NCBI RefSeq assembly: GCF_001418205.1
Contig: NZ_LIQF01000007.1
Span: 32,826 to 96,825, forward strand
Length of the DNA: 64,000 nucleotides
Direction: 5' to 3'
Source of the DNA: Marinomonas fungiae
GTDB taxonomy: Bacteria; Pseudomonadota; Gammaproteobacteria; Pseudomonadales; Marinomonadaceae
This document shows, one piece after another, positions 7,767-17,109 of the stretch. Within the stretch, counting starts at the first letter, position 1. Each line of letters begins with the position of its first letter. The notes below the pieces were generated by a model. That model saw only the letters and a list, made by a program, of their open reading frames with translations. It was not told where the DNA came from and ran no database searches. Made by a program: the position numbers and the translations under genes.

Positions 7767-8819
7767 ATGCGAGAGAGTCAATTATCCTTTCAATCGCGCT
7801 ATGCATCGCAAACCAGTACTTACAGTGGTGTGATGCGCACACGCATAGAATCTGAAACCGCAGCAGAGGCGACTCAGAGAAATCCTTCCATGACCGCTCA
7901 GGCCGAGTTGGGCGAGCGTATCAGCGCACTGCAAGAAGTCCGTTTTCAGTCCAAAACCGGTGTTGCAGAAGGTGACGATGAAGAGCAAAGCCTTTCACAA
8001 GTTGAGTTCCGTTTTTCTAAATTGGTGTCCCTGCTGGAGCGCATGTTTGGCATCAAAATAGATGTGTTTGATGAACGAGAGATACAAGACCCCGGTAAAG
8101 CCGATGCACAAGGTGAAACAAGCGAGCCCGCTGCACGAGGTCGGCCCGGACGCCAAGTGATCGAGGCGATTCAGGAGTATCGAGTGGTCACCGAGAGCGA
8201 ATCCAGCTCAGTCTCGATTCAAGGCAAGTTGGCGCTGAACGATGGCCGCCAGCTGGATGTGGATCTTAGCCTAGATATGTCGCGCACGCGCAGCGAAGAA
8301 TATTGGGGAACGATGACCTTATCGAGCCGAACCGTAGACCCTTTAGTCGTCAACCTCAATGGTAATGCGGCGCAGCTGACCAATCAGCGTATGGCATTCG
8401 ATATTGATGCAGATGGTAAAGAAGACCAAGTGGCCTTTGCTACGGGGGATTCTGCATTCCTCGCTTTGGATAAGAATAAAAACGGCACCATCGACAATGG
8501 TAATGAGCTGTTTGGTCCAAAATCAGGTAGTGGTTTTGCTGACCTAGCAAAATATGATGATAACAAAGATGGCTTGATCGACAGTCTTGATCATATTTGG
8601 GAAGAGCTACTTTTAGTGCAACGGGACGAATCTGGCAATGAAACGCTACTGTCGCTCAAAGATGTGGGCATCAGCGCTTTCGTGTTGGAACGAACCAGCT
8701 CGCCCTTTAGCTTATTTAACGACAAAGGTGAGCAAACGGGCGTGATCCGAGAAACAGGCCTGTATGTGCGCGATGATAATACCGTCGATACCCTACAGCA
8801 CGTGGATTTGGTGGTTTGA
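7767..8819 (+). CDS. EF-hand-like calcium-loop protein, motility-linked
   Basis: A 350-residue protein without signal peptide. The first 150 residues are polar and rich in Glu, Arg and Ser. A beta-rich middle follows (about 130-200). The segment 205-280 carries three calcium-loop-like Asp/Asn runs: DIDADGKEDQ, DKNKNGTIDNGNE and DDNKDGLIDSLDH. Such loops next to the LFGPKSGSGFADLAKYD pattern occur in many hypothetical marine proteins and in type I-secreted proteins. It has its own sigma-28 promoter, suggesting a role in motility or surface behaviour. Specific function unknown. Confidence 0.75.
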   Translation: MRESQLSFQSRYASQTSTYSGVMRTRIESETAAEATQRNPSMTAQAELGERISALQEVRFQSKTGVAEGDDEEQSLSQVEFRFSKLVSLLERMFGIKIDVFDEREIQDPGKADAQGETSEPAARGRPGRQVIEAIQEYRVVTESESSSVSIQGKLALNDGRQLDVDLSLDMSRTRSEEYWGTMTLSSRTVDPLVVNLNGNAAQLTNQRMAFDIDADGKEDQVAFATGDSAFLALDKNKNGTIDNGNELFGPKSGSGFADLAKYDDNKDGLIDSLDHIWEELLLVQRDESGNETLLSLKDVGISAFVLERTSSPFSLFNDKGEQTGVIRETGLYVRDDNTVDTLQHVDLVV

Positions 8820-8869
8820 ATGCGGAACCGTGTAACGGTGGCCGTTACACGGTTTTATTAGCGAAGCGG

Positions 8870-10033
8870 TTACAGCTGCACTAGTGGGTTATTACTTAAT
8901 AACATGGGGGTGCGTTGTATGGCTTCGATTTTCGCTTGGCTGGCGTCGATTGCTTCATTGTCAGTTAGCAGGCCAAAGCGAACATGGAAAGTTTTGCTGG
9001 ATTTGCCCTTGATTGTGGGGACCAAACCGAGATCACGCTGATGTTTGCGGTTGTAGGCAAATGATGTGCCTGGCTCAATTCCTACCACGTAACCTTGCTC
9101 AACCGTATCGGTGTTTTTCCAAATGGTCAGTACTGGCAAGGTGCTGTTGCTCCAGCTCACTTCAATGGCGGCATCACCAGTAGCGTTCTTCATCAGGGCA
9201 TGGCTCATGCCATCTTCGTCTTCAAGTGCCAAGACATTAAACACCATTTCATCAAAGCCTTCTGTTGGCGCAGGCATCTGATCCCACTCATGCAGACCTT
9301 GAATCGCGTATTCGTTAAAAGGCGATACTTGCGTGCCTGCCACATGTAAGGTCGCTCCTTGTTCCAGAATTGGGCTACCAAAATTATTGTGGTAAATCGC
9401 CTGATAGGTGTTGTCGTAGTTAGACAGATTGTGCAGCGTATCTTTGATGTGAATGTAAGGTTCATCCGGTGTTAAAGACAGCTCGGTGTGCACTTCAAAG
9501 TTGGTGAACTTGAAACGCTTCTCATCGACACGGCCTTTCAGTGTGACGCGATACGGTGGTTCTTGCTCAACAATCAATACCACATCATCAGCGGGGGTAT
9601 TTTGGATGCGGCCGTGCAGCGTCAGCATTTCACCATTGTCTTCGCCAGGATGGCCTGCCCACTGGTAGCCACAGCGCGCCACCATTTCATTAAAGCCATC
9701 CAGCCAACCTAAGCCACCAGAGGCTTCCTGATTGATAAAGCTTGGGTGCACCACTTCTTTGACAGGAGAATCCCAACCATAGCGCAGCTCGCCTCGGGTT
9801 GCGTCGAGAATGGCCATGGCACGTGTTGGTACGACTCTAAGGGTCTTATCTCCCACGGTTAAGGTAATGAGCTTAGAACCTTGCTGCTTACCCCCGCGTA
9901 GGGTCTGCAATTTGCATTCAATATTAATATCAGCTGGAAGTCCCATATCCTCTGCGGTGAGGTGAGCCGAGCTAAGGTCGGTATGCTGAGCATGGCTCGT
10001 AAAAGTAAAACGAAACTCTGAAGTGGTAGACAT
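8870..10033 (-). CDS. DUF4432 family, aldose-1-epimerase-like protein
   Basis: A 387-residue protein of the galactose-mutarotase-like beta-sandwich superfamily, closest to DUF4432. Useful landmarks are the RVVPTRAMAILDA segment near residue 70, GWLDGFNEMVARCGYQWAGHP near 135, and the C-terminal GIEPGTSFAYNRK, which matches the position of the catalytic glutamate in the epimerases. The family is thought to act on sugars or sugar acids; the substrate is not evident. It is divergent from the chemoreceptor gene across 310 bp. Confidence 0.8.
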   Translation of the reverse strand: MSTTSEFRFTFTSHAQHTDLSSAHLTAEDMGLPADINIECKLQTLRGGKQQGSKLITLTVGDKTLRVVPTRAMAILDATRGELRYGWDSPVKEVVHPSFINQEASGGLGWLDGFNEMVARCGYQWAGHPGEDNGEMLTLHGRIQNTPADDVVLIVEQEPPYRVTLKGRVDEKRFKFTNFEVHTELSLTPDEPYIHIKDTLHNLSNYDNTYQAIYHNNFGSPILEQGATLHVAGTQVSPFNEYAIQGLHEWDQMPAPTEGFDEMVFNVLALEDEDGMSHALMKNATGDAAIEVSWSNSTLPVLTIWKNTDTVEQGYVVGIEPGTSFAYNRKHQRDLGLVPTIKGKSSKTFHVRFGLLTDNEAIDASQAKIEAIQRTPMLLSNNPLVQL

Positions 10034-10343
10034 AAGGACTTCCTATTAATTTAACCTCACAACTATAGCGAGTCGCAGCAGGGCTGTAAAAGACCGATGG
10101 CCATTTTTACAGCATTGCCATTGACGGTCGTCTACACTTTGAGATGTTTGATTTATCAATGGTTATGCAGTGGTGCCATAGAGCATTCTGGGCGTCTCTG
10201 CGTAAAAGCGTGCGGCGAGCGCTCCGTGCTCGTACGCACGCATCTTGTTTCATATCGCTATTTTCAATTCTCATTTTTTGCAAACTGTGCTAAGACTTGA
10301 ACGTACAGTTTAGATTTTCACCAAAACAAGCTATTAATCCACC
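10034..10343. other. Divergent intergenic region with a GC-rich hairpin
   Basis: This 310-bp gap separates the DUF4432 gene and the chemoreceptor gene and must hold both promoters. An interrupted GC-rich inverted repeat spans 10208-10241: GCGTGCG pairs with CGCACGC, and inside it GAGC pairs with GCTC. No T-tract follows. No sigma-28 -10 element is visible here, so the chemoreceptor is not obviously FliA-driven. Confidence 0.45.
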
Positions 10344-12353
10344 ATGGAGTATATGTTGCCTATGAAGCCTGTGTTGATGATTCGACAAAAAATCCTCTTG
10401 GGTTTAATTGCTATTTTTGTGTTGGCCATTGCGGTGGTCTTCATGGTTGTGGAAGGTAAGGTTAAGTCTGACTTGATCACGGAACGTCAAGCACAAATTG
10501 ACGTGAACCAGCAGGGCTTGGTGTCGTTGTTGGAAGCTAAGCTTGATCAAGTTCAGCTACTTACTAGCACTTTGGCATTGTCGGCGACGGAGTTGCCGGA
10601 AGATGAAGCTCTCTATAAAAAAGTGCTCCCACGTCTGATTGATAACCACGGCGATAAAAGTATTGCGGGTGGGGGCATTTGGCCTGAACCAGGAGCCTTT
10701 AAAGCGGGTGTTGATCGTCATAGCTTTTTTTGGGCGCGCTCGGGTTCAGGGCTAGAGTTTCTCAATGATTACAACGATCCAAGTGGCTCGGGCTACCATA
10801 ATGAGGGGTGGTATACCGTCGGCCGTAACGCTTCCATTGAGCGTTGTAGTTGGTCTGAGGCTTATACTGACCCAGTGTCAAAAGTCCCCATGGTGACTTG
10901 TACTGTGCCAATCAAGGAGCAAGGCCGCTTCGCGGGTGTCGCAACGGTCGATATGATGTTGGATGGTATTACCAAGAGCTTGAGCCTTTATGGCGAGGAA
11001 AATCACGGATACGTGTTTGCTCTGGACGCTCAGGGACAAATGTTAAGCTTTCCTGCTAACACCGCTAAAATTGTGAAAGCAGACAACTCAATGGTGACCG
11101 CTAAGGAGCTGGCAACGCAGTTGCCATGGCTAGCACCTGCATTGAATGCTGCCTTGAATAAAGAAACTGGCGTTATGTTAGCGATTACTCAGGATAGTAT
11201 CTTAGGTCAAGCCGCTTTTGTGGATCTGGTCACCGTGCCCAGTACCGGATGGACGATTGGTTTAGTGGTGCCAAAAGCTGTGATGACCAATGTTGCCAAC
11301 AGTATGAGTGTCTTCCTAATGCTCTCACTTGGTGCCTTGTTGATCGTTGTTAGCATTGTGGCCTACTTATTCTTCCGCGGCTTGTTAGCCCGTGTAAATC
11401 AAACCACAGAACAAATTAACAGTCTGGTATCGGGTAATACGTCACAAGAGCTGGCGATTCTCAAACAGGATGAAATCGGTCAGTTGCGTCAATCCGTTAA
11501 CGATTACGGTGGTAAATTAAAATCGTTGCTGGCCAGTATTCACCAAGAGTCGGCGAAGCTAGTCGGGGATGCAAGCAAGTTAAAAGACTTTAGTAATGAG
11601 TTCTTAAGTAAAGCCAATAGTCTAAGCGATGAAAACCATACCCTCGCGGCTGCGACCGAAGAATTCGGTGCGACCTCTGCAGATGTCGCCATGTACTCTA
11701 ATGAAACCAAAGCAACTGTTGAGCGTATTCACGAAGAAGTGCGTACCAGTGGTAAAGAAATGAAGGGCGTGATTGACACCATGCGTACCTTATCTAAGAC
11801 CATGGGACGCGCGCAGCAGAATATTCTCAAGCTGGACGAAGACAGTCGTCAAGCCCACAGCATGTTAAGTGTGATTCGAGATATTGCCGAGCAAACTAAC
11901 TTATTGGCTTTGAATGCCGCCATAGAAGCGGCGCGAGCGGGGGAAACGGGCCGTGGCTTTGCGGTTGTGGCCGATGAAGTACGTAATCTGGCCGCTAAAA
12001 GTGAAAGCTCAGCCGTTGAGATTGAGCGCGTGCTAAACCGACTACAGGACGCCTCTAAGGAATCCGTAGCCTCAATGTCGACAGGCATGTCAGAAACGGA
12101 AAGTGCAGTTGGCAATGCTGAATCTACGGCTAACCATTTACAAGATGTGGTCAGTGCTTTCTCTCAAATTACCGATCAAGCGACGCAGATTTCGGTTGCG
12201 GCCAATGAGCAACAGAAGGTCTCAAGTGATCTAACGGAGTTTGTGTCACGATTACAAGCTTTAACGAGCAGTAATGCCGATGATTCTGGACGTTTGAGCA
12301 AAATGAGCGAAGAAATCGATGCCATTGCGAAACGTCTGAATGCTTTGAAATAA
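10344..12353 (+). CDS. Methyl-accepting chemotaxis protein with dCache sensor
   Basis: A 669-residue inner-membrane chemoreceptor. TM1 is at about 15-37, a periplasmic dCache-type domain at 40-315 (with [13 protein letters not shown]), TM2 at 320-343, a HAMP region at 344-400, and a cytoplasmic signalling coiled coil. The conserved hairpin tip is at about 510-560 ([20 protein letters not shown]). The ligand is unknown; dCache domains often bind amino acids, amines or organic acids. It should feed CheA/CheW and flagellar control. The exact start is uncertain, with in-frame ATGs at 10344, 10353 and 10362. Confidence 0.92.
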   Translation: MEYMLPMKPVLMIRQKILLGLIAIFVLAIAVVFMVVEGKVKSDLITERQAQIDVNQQGLVSLLEAKLDQVQLLTSTLALSATELPEDEALYKKVLPRLIDNHGDKSIAGGGIWPEPGAFKAGVDRHSFFWARSGSGLEFLNDYNDPSGSGYHNEGWYTVGRNASIERCSWSEAYTDPVSKVPMVTCTVPIKEQGRFAGVATVDMMLDGITKSLSLYGEENHGYVFALDAQGQMLSFPANTAKIVKADNSMVTAKELATQLPWLAPALNAALNKETGVMLAITQDSILGQAAFVDLVTVPSTGWTIGLVVPKAVMTNVANSMSVFLMLSLGALLIVVSIVAYLFFRGLLARVNQTTEQINSLVSGNTSQELAILKQDEIGQLRQSVNDYGGKLKSLLASIHQESAKLVGDASKLKDFSNEFLSKANSLSDENHTLAAATEEFGATSADVAMYSNETKATVERIHEEVRTSGKEMKGVIDTMRTLSKTMGRAQQNILKLDEDSRQAHSMLSVIRDIAEQTNLLALNAAIEAARAGETGRGFAVVADEVRNLAAKSESSAVEIERVLNRLQDASKESVASMSTGMSETESAVGNAESTANHLQDVVSAFSQITDQATQISVAANEQQKVSSDLTEFVSRLQALTSSNADDSGRLSKMSEEIDAIAKRLNALK

Positions 12354-12366
12354 AGCGCGGCGTGAG

Positions 12367-12400
12367 ATGCATAAAGCTTGCTACGGCAGGCTTTATGCAT
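12367..12400 (+). terminator. Hairpin terminator after the chemoreceptor gene
   Basis: An 11-bp perfect inverted repeat (12367-12377 with 12390-12400, ATGCATAAAGC / GCTTTATGCAT) lies 13 bp after the stop. Only a short TTTAAT tract follows, so it may be a weak intrinsic terminator. Confidence 0.55.
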
Positions 12401-12460
12401 TTAATAGCGCGTTAGGCGTTCTGGCCTTGTTAAACAAAAGTGAAAAGGGAGATGAGTTGA

Positions 12461-13327
12461 ATGAAAGTTAGCTTTTTGGGGCTTGGAACGATGGGTTACC
12501 CCATGGCAGGGCATGTTAGTCGGGCAGGCCACGAAGTGGTTGTTTACAACCGTACCCTCCAGAAAGCTCAATTATGGCTGCAAGACTATCAAGGGCGTTT
12601 GTCTAAGACTCCTGCAGAGGCGGCGCAGCAAAGTGATATTGTGCTGACGTGTGTAGGCAATGACGATGATCTGCGCCAATTGTATTTAAGTGATCAGGGT
12701 GCATTGCACGGAGCCAAGCCGGGTACCTTATTTGTGGACCATACCACTGCGTCCGCAGAGGTTGCCCGTGAGCTTGCGCTGGCGGCTCAAGCAAAGGGCT
12801 GTTGTTTTATCGATGCGCCGGTATCTGGCGGTCAAGCTGGCGCAGAGAACGGCGTTTTAACGGTGATGATTGGTGGTGACCAAGATGCCATTGATCGTGC
12901 GTTGCCTGTGCTGGAATGCTTCTCTAAAGCCTGTACGCGTATGGGGGATGTGGGGGCCGGTCAGCTAGCTAAGATGGTCAATCAAATTCTTGTCGGTGGC
13001 GTCTTAACGGGATTATCGGAAGGTATTCGTTTTGCTGAAAAAGCAGGCTTGGATATCCCGACCCTAGTTGAAACGCTGAAACACGGCGCTGCTGGCTCAT
13101 GGCAATTAGAGAATCGCGGCGAAACCATGGCGCAAGATAAGTTTGATTTTGGTTTTGCCATTGAGTGGATGTGCAAGGATCTTGGGATTGCCCTTGAGCA
13201 AGCACAGAAAATGGGACTAAAACTGCCTTATACCGAAGTAATTGATCAGGATTATCGGGCGTTGGTCGGGCAAGGATATGGTCGCTGCGACACCTCTGTG
13301 CTGATCAAAGCGTTAGACAATAAATAG
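12461..13327 (+). CDS. NAD(P)-dependent 3-hydroxyisobutyrate-dehydrogenase-like oxidoreductase
   Basis: A 288-residue beta-hydroxyacid dehydrogenase. The N-terminal Rossmann motif GLGTMGYPMAGHVSRAGH is classic, followed by the substrate-binding DAPVSGGQAGAENGVLTVMIGG block near residue 118. The catalytic lysine lies in GAGQLAKMVNQ near 170. Relatives act on 3-hydroxyisobutyrate, tartronate semialdehyde/glycerate or succinic semialdehyde; the true substrate is not clear. A GGGAGA site precedes the ATG. The gene seems monocistronic. Confidence 0.88.
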   Translation: MKVSFLGLGTMGYPMAGHVSRAGHEVVVYNRTLQKAQLWLQDYQGRLSKTPAEAAQQSDIVLTCVGNDDDLRQLYLSDQGALHGAKPGTLFVDHTTASAEVARELALAAQAKGCCFIDAPVSGGQAGAENGVLTVMIGGDQDAIDRALPVLECFSKACTRMGDVGAGQLAKMVNQILVGGVLTGLSEGIRFAEKAGLDIPTLVETLKHGAAGSWQLENRGETMAQDKFDFGFAIEWMCKDLGIALEQAQKMGLKLPYTEVIDQDYRALVGQGYGRCDTSVLIKALDNK

Positions 13328-13348
13328 TCATCTGAGCACAAATCGATG

Positions 13349-13370
13349 AAAGCCCACCGAAGTGGGCTTT
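13349..13370. terminator. Bidirectional terminator
   Basis: A 9-bp perfect stem (AAAGCCCAC / GTGGGCTTT) with a CGAA tetraloop lies between the convergent dehydrogenase gene and the DUF481 gene. TTTCTCTT follows on the plus strand. Confidence 0.8.
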
Positions 13371-13391
13371 CTCTTAGAGCGAGTATAATAC

Positions 13392-14141
13392 TTAGAACGA
13401 ATACAATACTGATGCTGTGGTTTCTGTATCCGTGGTATCCGTGTCTGAAGGTACATCGGAAGTGTATTTTATTTTGTAAGACAGCTTCATGGCGAGGTTG
13501 TCGATGATGTTCGCCTGCAGTGAAGAAATGGATTCGTTCACCGTGTTACCACCACTGGTACTGATTTCACTGTTCAGTTCTTGGCGGAACAAAGACGTTG
13601 GAGTGAAGTGATTTTCATAGGTGCCGGCAAAACGCACAAAGTTACCACGGTCAGATTTACCATCAATGCTGTCTTCAGCAATCGCAAAATCGCGATAACC
13701 TACTCCAAACGAGGCTTCAAGAAAGGAGCCATCTGCGTGTTGCCAGAAACGATTACCGTAACCCGTTGAGGTTGAGCCCTTGCTGCGATAGCCGGAAAAA
13801 CGGTCTCTCTCATAGGCGCCACGAACATACCAAAACTGCTGTGTATCGAATTTATAGTTGGCTTGGACTGAGCCAGTATAACGTTCTGCTGTGGTGTCAG
13901 AGTCAGAGCTGCTATATAGAGAGCTTAGGCTATAATCGGTACGCCATTGCACAGTTTCTTGAGTTAAATTAATGGCGCCGTTTAGGTTCTTTGTATCCGT
14001 GTTGCCGGAAGTAGAAACCACACCAAGTTCGGCTGAGCCTGACCAGTTGTGGGCGTTGCTATCAATGTCTTGGTCAGCGGCGTGGCTCAGTGGCGCGGCA
14101 CAGCAAGCCACCACTAATGGGGTTAGCAGAGCTTTTTTCAT
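13392..14141 (-). CDS. DUF481 outer-membrane protein (YdiY-like)
   Basis: A 249-residue secreted protein. The signal peptide MKKALLTPLVVACCAAPLS is cut after SHA-A. The mature part is rich in alternating beta strands ending in the aromatic VLYSF, as in outer-membrane barrels, with the family block GSAELGVVSTSGNTDTKN at its start. DUF481 proteins are induced by salt or acid in some bacteria; the function is unknown. The start at 14141 is chosen because AGAGGA lies 6 nt upstream and it gives a proper signal peptide; a longer frame to 14237 does not. Confidence 0.88.
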   Translation of the reverse strand: MKKALLTPLVVACCAAPLSHAADQDIDSNAHNWSGSAELGVVSTSGNTDTKNLNGAINLTQETVQWRTDYSLSSLYSSSDSDTTAERYTGSVQANYKFDTQQFWYVRGAYERDRFSGYRSKGSTSTGYGNRFWQHADGSFLEASFGVGYRDFAIAEDSIDGKSDRGNFVRFAGTYENHFTPTSLFRQELNSEISTSGGNTVNESISSLQANIIDNLAMKLSYKIKYTSDVPSDTDTTDTETTASVLYSF

Positions 14142-14348
14142 GGATGTCCTCTTAGGCTTATAGGTATGATTATGGCAAGTTATCACAGCCCCGTAGTTGA
14201 CCAGAGCGCTTTGCAACAGGTTACATGGTTTGACCATATTTCCCCTAATTGCTTGAAAAATGCTTAAGTTAAGTTTGCAAAAGGTGGCTGTTACCCCCTG
14301 ATTGATCCGTTAGTTGGGGCGTTATCACGAGCCCATTGAGAGAGAGTT

Positions 14349-14858
14349 GTGTCAGAAGTTAAACGTTATTTAAACGCCTATGGTGCAGAGTTACAGGCAC
14401 AAGTTCAGAGCTTGCTAGATGCCGAGAAAAGCGGAGCTTGGTTGTTAAAAAAATACCCCAGCCCCCATGATTTGGCGGGTGAAAAGCAGCTCTATCAGTA
14501 CGCGCAGGACATCAAACAGCAATACATGCGCAGTTCGTCTCCCATTAGTAAAGTGATCTATGATGATAAGATACACGTTATCAACAATGCTCTAGGACTA
14601 CATACCTTTGTTTCGAGAGTACAGGGCAATAAGCTCAAAGCCAAAAATGAGATTCGTGTCGCGTCCATGTTCCGTCGAGTGCCAGAGCCTATGTTACGGA
14701 TGATCTTGGTGCATGAGCTGGCGCACCTGAAAGAGAAAGAGCACAACAAAGCCTTTTATAAGCTCTGTCAGCATATGGAACCGGATTACCATCAATTGGA
14801 GTTTGAACTGCGGATTTATCTATGCCACAAAGACCGCTTTGGTGAGCTGTGGGCTTAA
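14349..14858 (+). CDS. YgjP-like metallopeptidase-domain protein (DUF45)
   Basis: A 169-residue protein starting with GTG at 14349 behind a GAGAGAG site. The zinc motif HELAHLKEKEHNKAFY near residue 121 gives the HExxH pair and the third histidine of the YgjP/WLM fold. The family resembles metallopeptidases; the E. coli relative YgjP has been described as a UTP pyrophosphatase, so peptidase activity should not be assumed. It stands alone, with its own terminator. Confidence 0.85.
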   Translation: MSEVKRYLNAYGAELQAQVQSLLDAEKSGAWLLKKYPSPHDLAGEKQLYQYAQDIKQQYMRSSSPISKVIYDDKIHVINNALGLHTFVSRVQGNKLKAKNEIRVASMFRRVPEPMLRMILVHELAHLKEKEHNKAFYKLCQHMEPDYHQLEFELRIYLCHKDRFGELWA

Positions 14859-14865
14859 ATAAGCA

Positions 14866-14894
14866 AACAGCCATAGACCTTTGCTATGGCTGTT
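14866..14894. terminator. Bidirectional terminator
   Basis: An 11-bp perfect stem (AACAGCCATAG / CTATGGCTGTT) with a 7-nt loop lies between convergent genes ending at 14858 and 14908. Confidence 0.75.
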
Positions 14895-14907
14895 ATGCTA
14901 GGTGGCG

Positions 14908-15741
14908 TTAATCGAAATCTGCTGCACTATGACGTTCAATCAGACCGCCTTCAGCGGAAGAGTTTACGCGAATGCCACGTTTTACAGCAGGACGATCTGC
15001 AATCATTTCAGCCCAACGTTTCACATATGTGTACTCGTCTACGTTGAGGAATTCGGCGGCATCGTATAGCTCTCCCAATACCAGCCGACCGTACCAAGGC
15101 AAAATAGCGATGTCGGCAATCGAATACTCATCGCCCGCTATGTACTTGTTTTCTACTAAGTGTTTATTGAGCACATCGAGCTGACGCTTCGTCTCCATGG
15201 TGTAGCGTTCAATCGGGTATTCTTGCTTGAACGGCGCGTACACGTAGAAATGACCAAAACCACCGCCTAAAAAGGGCGCTGAGCCCATTTGCCACATTAG
15301 CCAGTTGCGGCATTCGGTTTTCCCCTTCAGATCTTTGGGAATGAAAGCCTCATGTTTTTCTGCTAAATATTGCAAAATGGCACCGGATTCAAATAGTCGC
15401 AGCGGTGGGTTGACGCTGGTGTCGAGCATGGCTGGGATTTTTGAGTTTGGGTTGATGCTCACAAAGCCAGATGAAAACTGCTGACCTTCACCGATGTCGA
15501 TGGTGTAGGCGTCGTATTCCGCTTCACTGATGCCCAGCGCTAGTAACTCCTCGAGTAGGATCGTGACCTTTTGCCCATTAGGGGTGGCGAGAGAATGCAG
15601 TTGTAGCGGGTGAGCACCTCTGGGCAGCTCTTTTTCATGAGTAGCACCAGAATAGGGGCGATTGATCTTGGACCATTTGCCAGCCTCATTCTCATTGAAC
15701 TTCCAGACTTTCGGTGGGGTATATTCGTTCTGCGAACTCAT
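14908..15741 (-). CDS. yghU: YghU-type glutathione S-transferase / disulfide-bond reductase
   Basis: A 277-residue protein with the extended N-terminus typical of YghU (YTPPKVWKFNENEAGKW), a thioredoxin-like domain at about 45-125 (LATPNGQKVTILLEELL) and an all-helical C-terminal domain. YghU binds two glutathiones and reduces disulfides and organic peroxides. The family TPNGxK motif is intact. Two adjacent ATGs at 15744 and 15741 follow AAGGAGG; the second has the better spacing. A longer in-frame extension to 15831 is not supported. Confidence 0.88.
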   Translation of the reverse strand: MSSQNEYTPPKVWKFNENEAGKWSKINRPYSGATHEKELPRGAHPLQLHSLATPNGQKVTILLEELLALGISEAEYDAYTIDIGEGQQFSSGFVSINPNSKIPAMLDTSVNPPLRLFESGAILQYLAEKHEAFIPKDLKGKTECRNWLMWQMGSAPFLGGGFGHFYVYAPFKQEYPIERYTMETKRQLDVLNKHLVENKYIAGDEYSIADIAILPWYGRLVLGELYDAAEFLNVDEYTYVKRWAEMIADRPAVKRGIRVNSSAEGGLIERHSAADFD

Positions 15742-15828
15742 CATGTCCTCCTTATCAAATTGGCTTATTAAGGTTATATGGTGATCAGCGTATAACCTCA
15801 AGGGGATAAAAAGGAGACTGTGTGCAAA

Positions 15829-15862
15829 CAAAAAAGCCAGCGGCTGAATCAGGCGCTGGCTT
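15829..15862 (-). terminator. Terminator after ilvE-like gene
   Basis: An 8-bp stem (AGCCAGCG / CGCTGGCT on the plus strand) is followed on the minus strand by a seven-T tract. It lies 25 bp beyond the aminotransferase stop. Confidence 0.85.
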
Positions 15863-15886
15863 CGTGATGGCTGTTGTCGATCTGAA

Positions 15887-16885
15887 TTAAGCGATCTTAG
15901 TTAGCCAGCCGTGTGTATCTGGTGCTTTACCCCACTGAATATCGTTCAGTGCTTGGCGCAGTTTCTGCGCCATCGGGCCAATTTCACCGTTGCCCACTTT
16001 GATGTCTTTACCATTGTGGATAAAGGTACCAACAGAGGTAAGCACCGCTGCCGTACCAGACAGCATGGCTTCAACACCTGGCTTCGCCGCACGCTCTAGT
16101 AACTCTTCTACCGATACTTCACGCTCAGACACTGTCATGCCTAGGTCTTTGGCGATTTGTAGGATGCTTGAACGAGTCACGCCGTGTAGGAAGCTTGAGT
16201 CCAATGCCTTAGTGATGATTTCGTTACCATCTACCAATAGGAAGTTTGCCGCACCGGTTTCAGTGATGTAGCCGTTTGGACAGAACAATACCTGGTCAGC
16301 TTGGTATTTTTCTTTGGCTTCAAGGGTTGGTGCTAGAGCACTGGCGTAGTTACCGCCACTCTTGATCATGCCCATGTGTGGTGCACAACGTTGGCCAGTT
16401 TCGTCTAGCAATAGACGAAGTGCGCGCGCGCCACCTGCGAAGTAGTCACCCACCGGCGATAGCAGCACGTACACCATAGAAGACAAAGAAGGCGCTGCGG
16501 CTTTACCAACCGCTGCTTCAGTACCGATATGAGTGGGACGAATGTACATAGAGCCTGGAGGCGTTGGTACGTCCGCTGCGTATTCGGCAACGATGTCTAC
16601 GATCATCTGAGAAACTTGTGCTTTATTCACTTCAGGAAGTGATAGCAACTTACTGCTCTGCGCGAAACGCTCGACGTTTTGGTCCATTCGAAAGACGTGC
16701 ACGCTACCGTCTTCATGACGGAATGCTTTCAAGCCTTCAAAGCAAGTACTTGAGTAATGCAAGACGTGCGCACCTGGGTGTAGAGAGATGCTGTCAGAGG
16801 CAACGATCTGAGACTCAGACCATTGATTGTTTTCGAATGTTGCTAATGCCATTTTCGGCATAAACACGCTACCAAAAGCCGCCAT
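15887..16885 (-). CDS. ilvE: Branched-chain amino acid aminotransferase
   Basis: A 332-residue fold-type IV PLP aminotransferase, which transfers the amino group between 2-oxoglutarate/glutamate and branched-chain keto acids. Landmarks are HYSSTCFEGLKAFR near residue 45, the PLP-lysine region MIKSGGNYASALAPTLEAK near 165-185, and the phosphate-binding GVTRSSILQIAKDLG and GTAAVLTSVG. The length and block pattern fit the IlvE type II group. AGGAA precedes the ATG at 16885. It appears monocistronic. Confidence 0.9.
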   Translation of the reverse strand: MAAFGSVFMPKMALATFENNQWSESQIVASDSISLHPGAHVLHYSSTCFEGLKAFRHEDGSVHVFRMDQNVERFAQSSKLLSLPEVNKAQVSQMIVDIVAEYAADVPTPPGSMYIRPTHIGTEAAVGKAAAPSLSSMVYVLLSPVGDYFAGGARALRLLLDETGQRCAPHMGMIKSGGNYASALAPTLEAKEKYQADQVLFCPNGYITETGAANFLLVDGNEIITKALDSSFLHGVTRSSILQIAKDLGMTVSEREVSVEELLERAAKPGVEAMLSGTAAVLTSVGTFIHNGKDIKVGNGEIGPMAQKLRQALNDIQWGKAPDTHGWLTKIA

Positions 16886-17068
16886 TATGAGTTCCTACTG
16901 AATAATATTACGAAAAGGATGTGTACCATTAAGTTTGGGCAGGCGATTAGATTGGATGTCCAAGACTTAATCACAAAATACTAAAACAGAATGGCTTTGT
17001 AAGAAAGCGAGATTACTGGATTAGGGCGTTCTTGCTCTTAATTATCAATATTTTCGACGGGATTTATA

Positions 17069-17102
17069 AAATAGCCACAGACCATGTGGTCTGTGGCTAT
17101 TT
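17069..17102 (-). terminator. Terminator after BCCT carrier gene
   Basis: A 15-bp perfect stem (AAATAGCCACAGACC and its complement) with a 4-nt ATGT loop lies 8 bp beyond the carrier stop. On the minus strand it runs into a TTTTATAAA tract. Confidence 0.85.
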
Positions 17103-17109
17103 AACAGCA

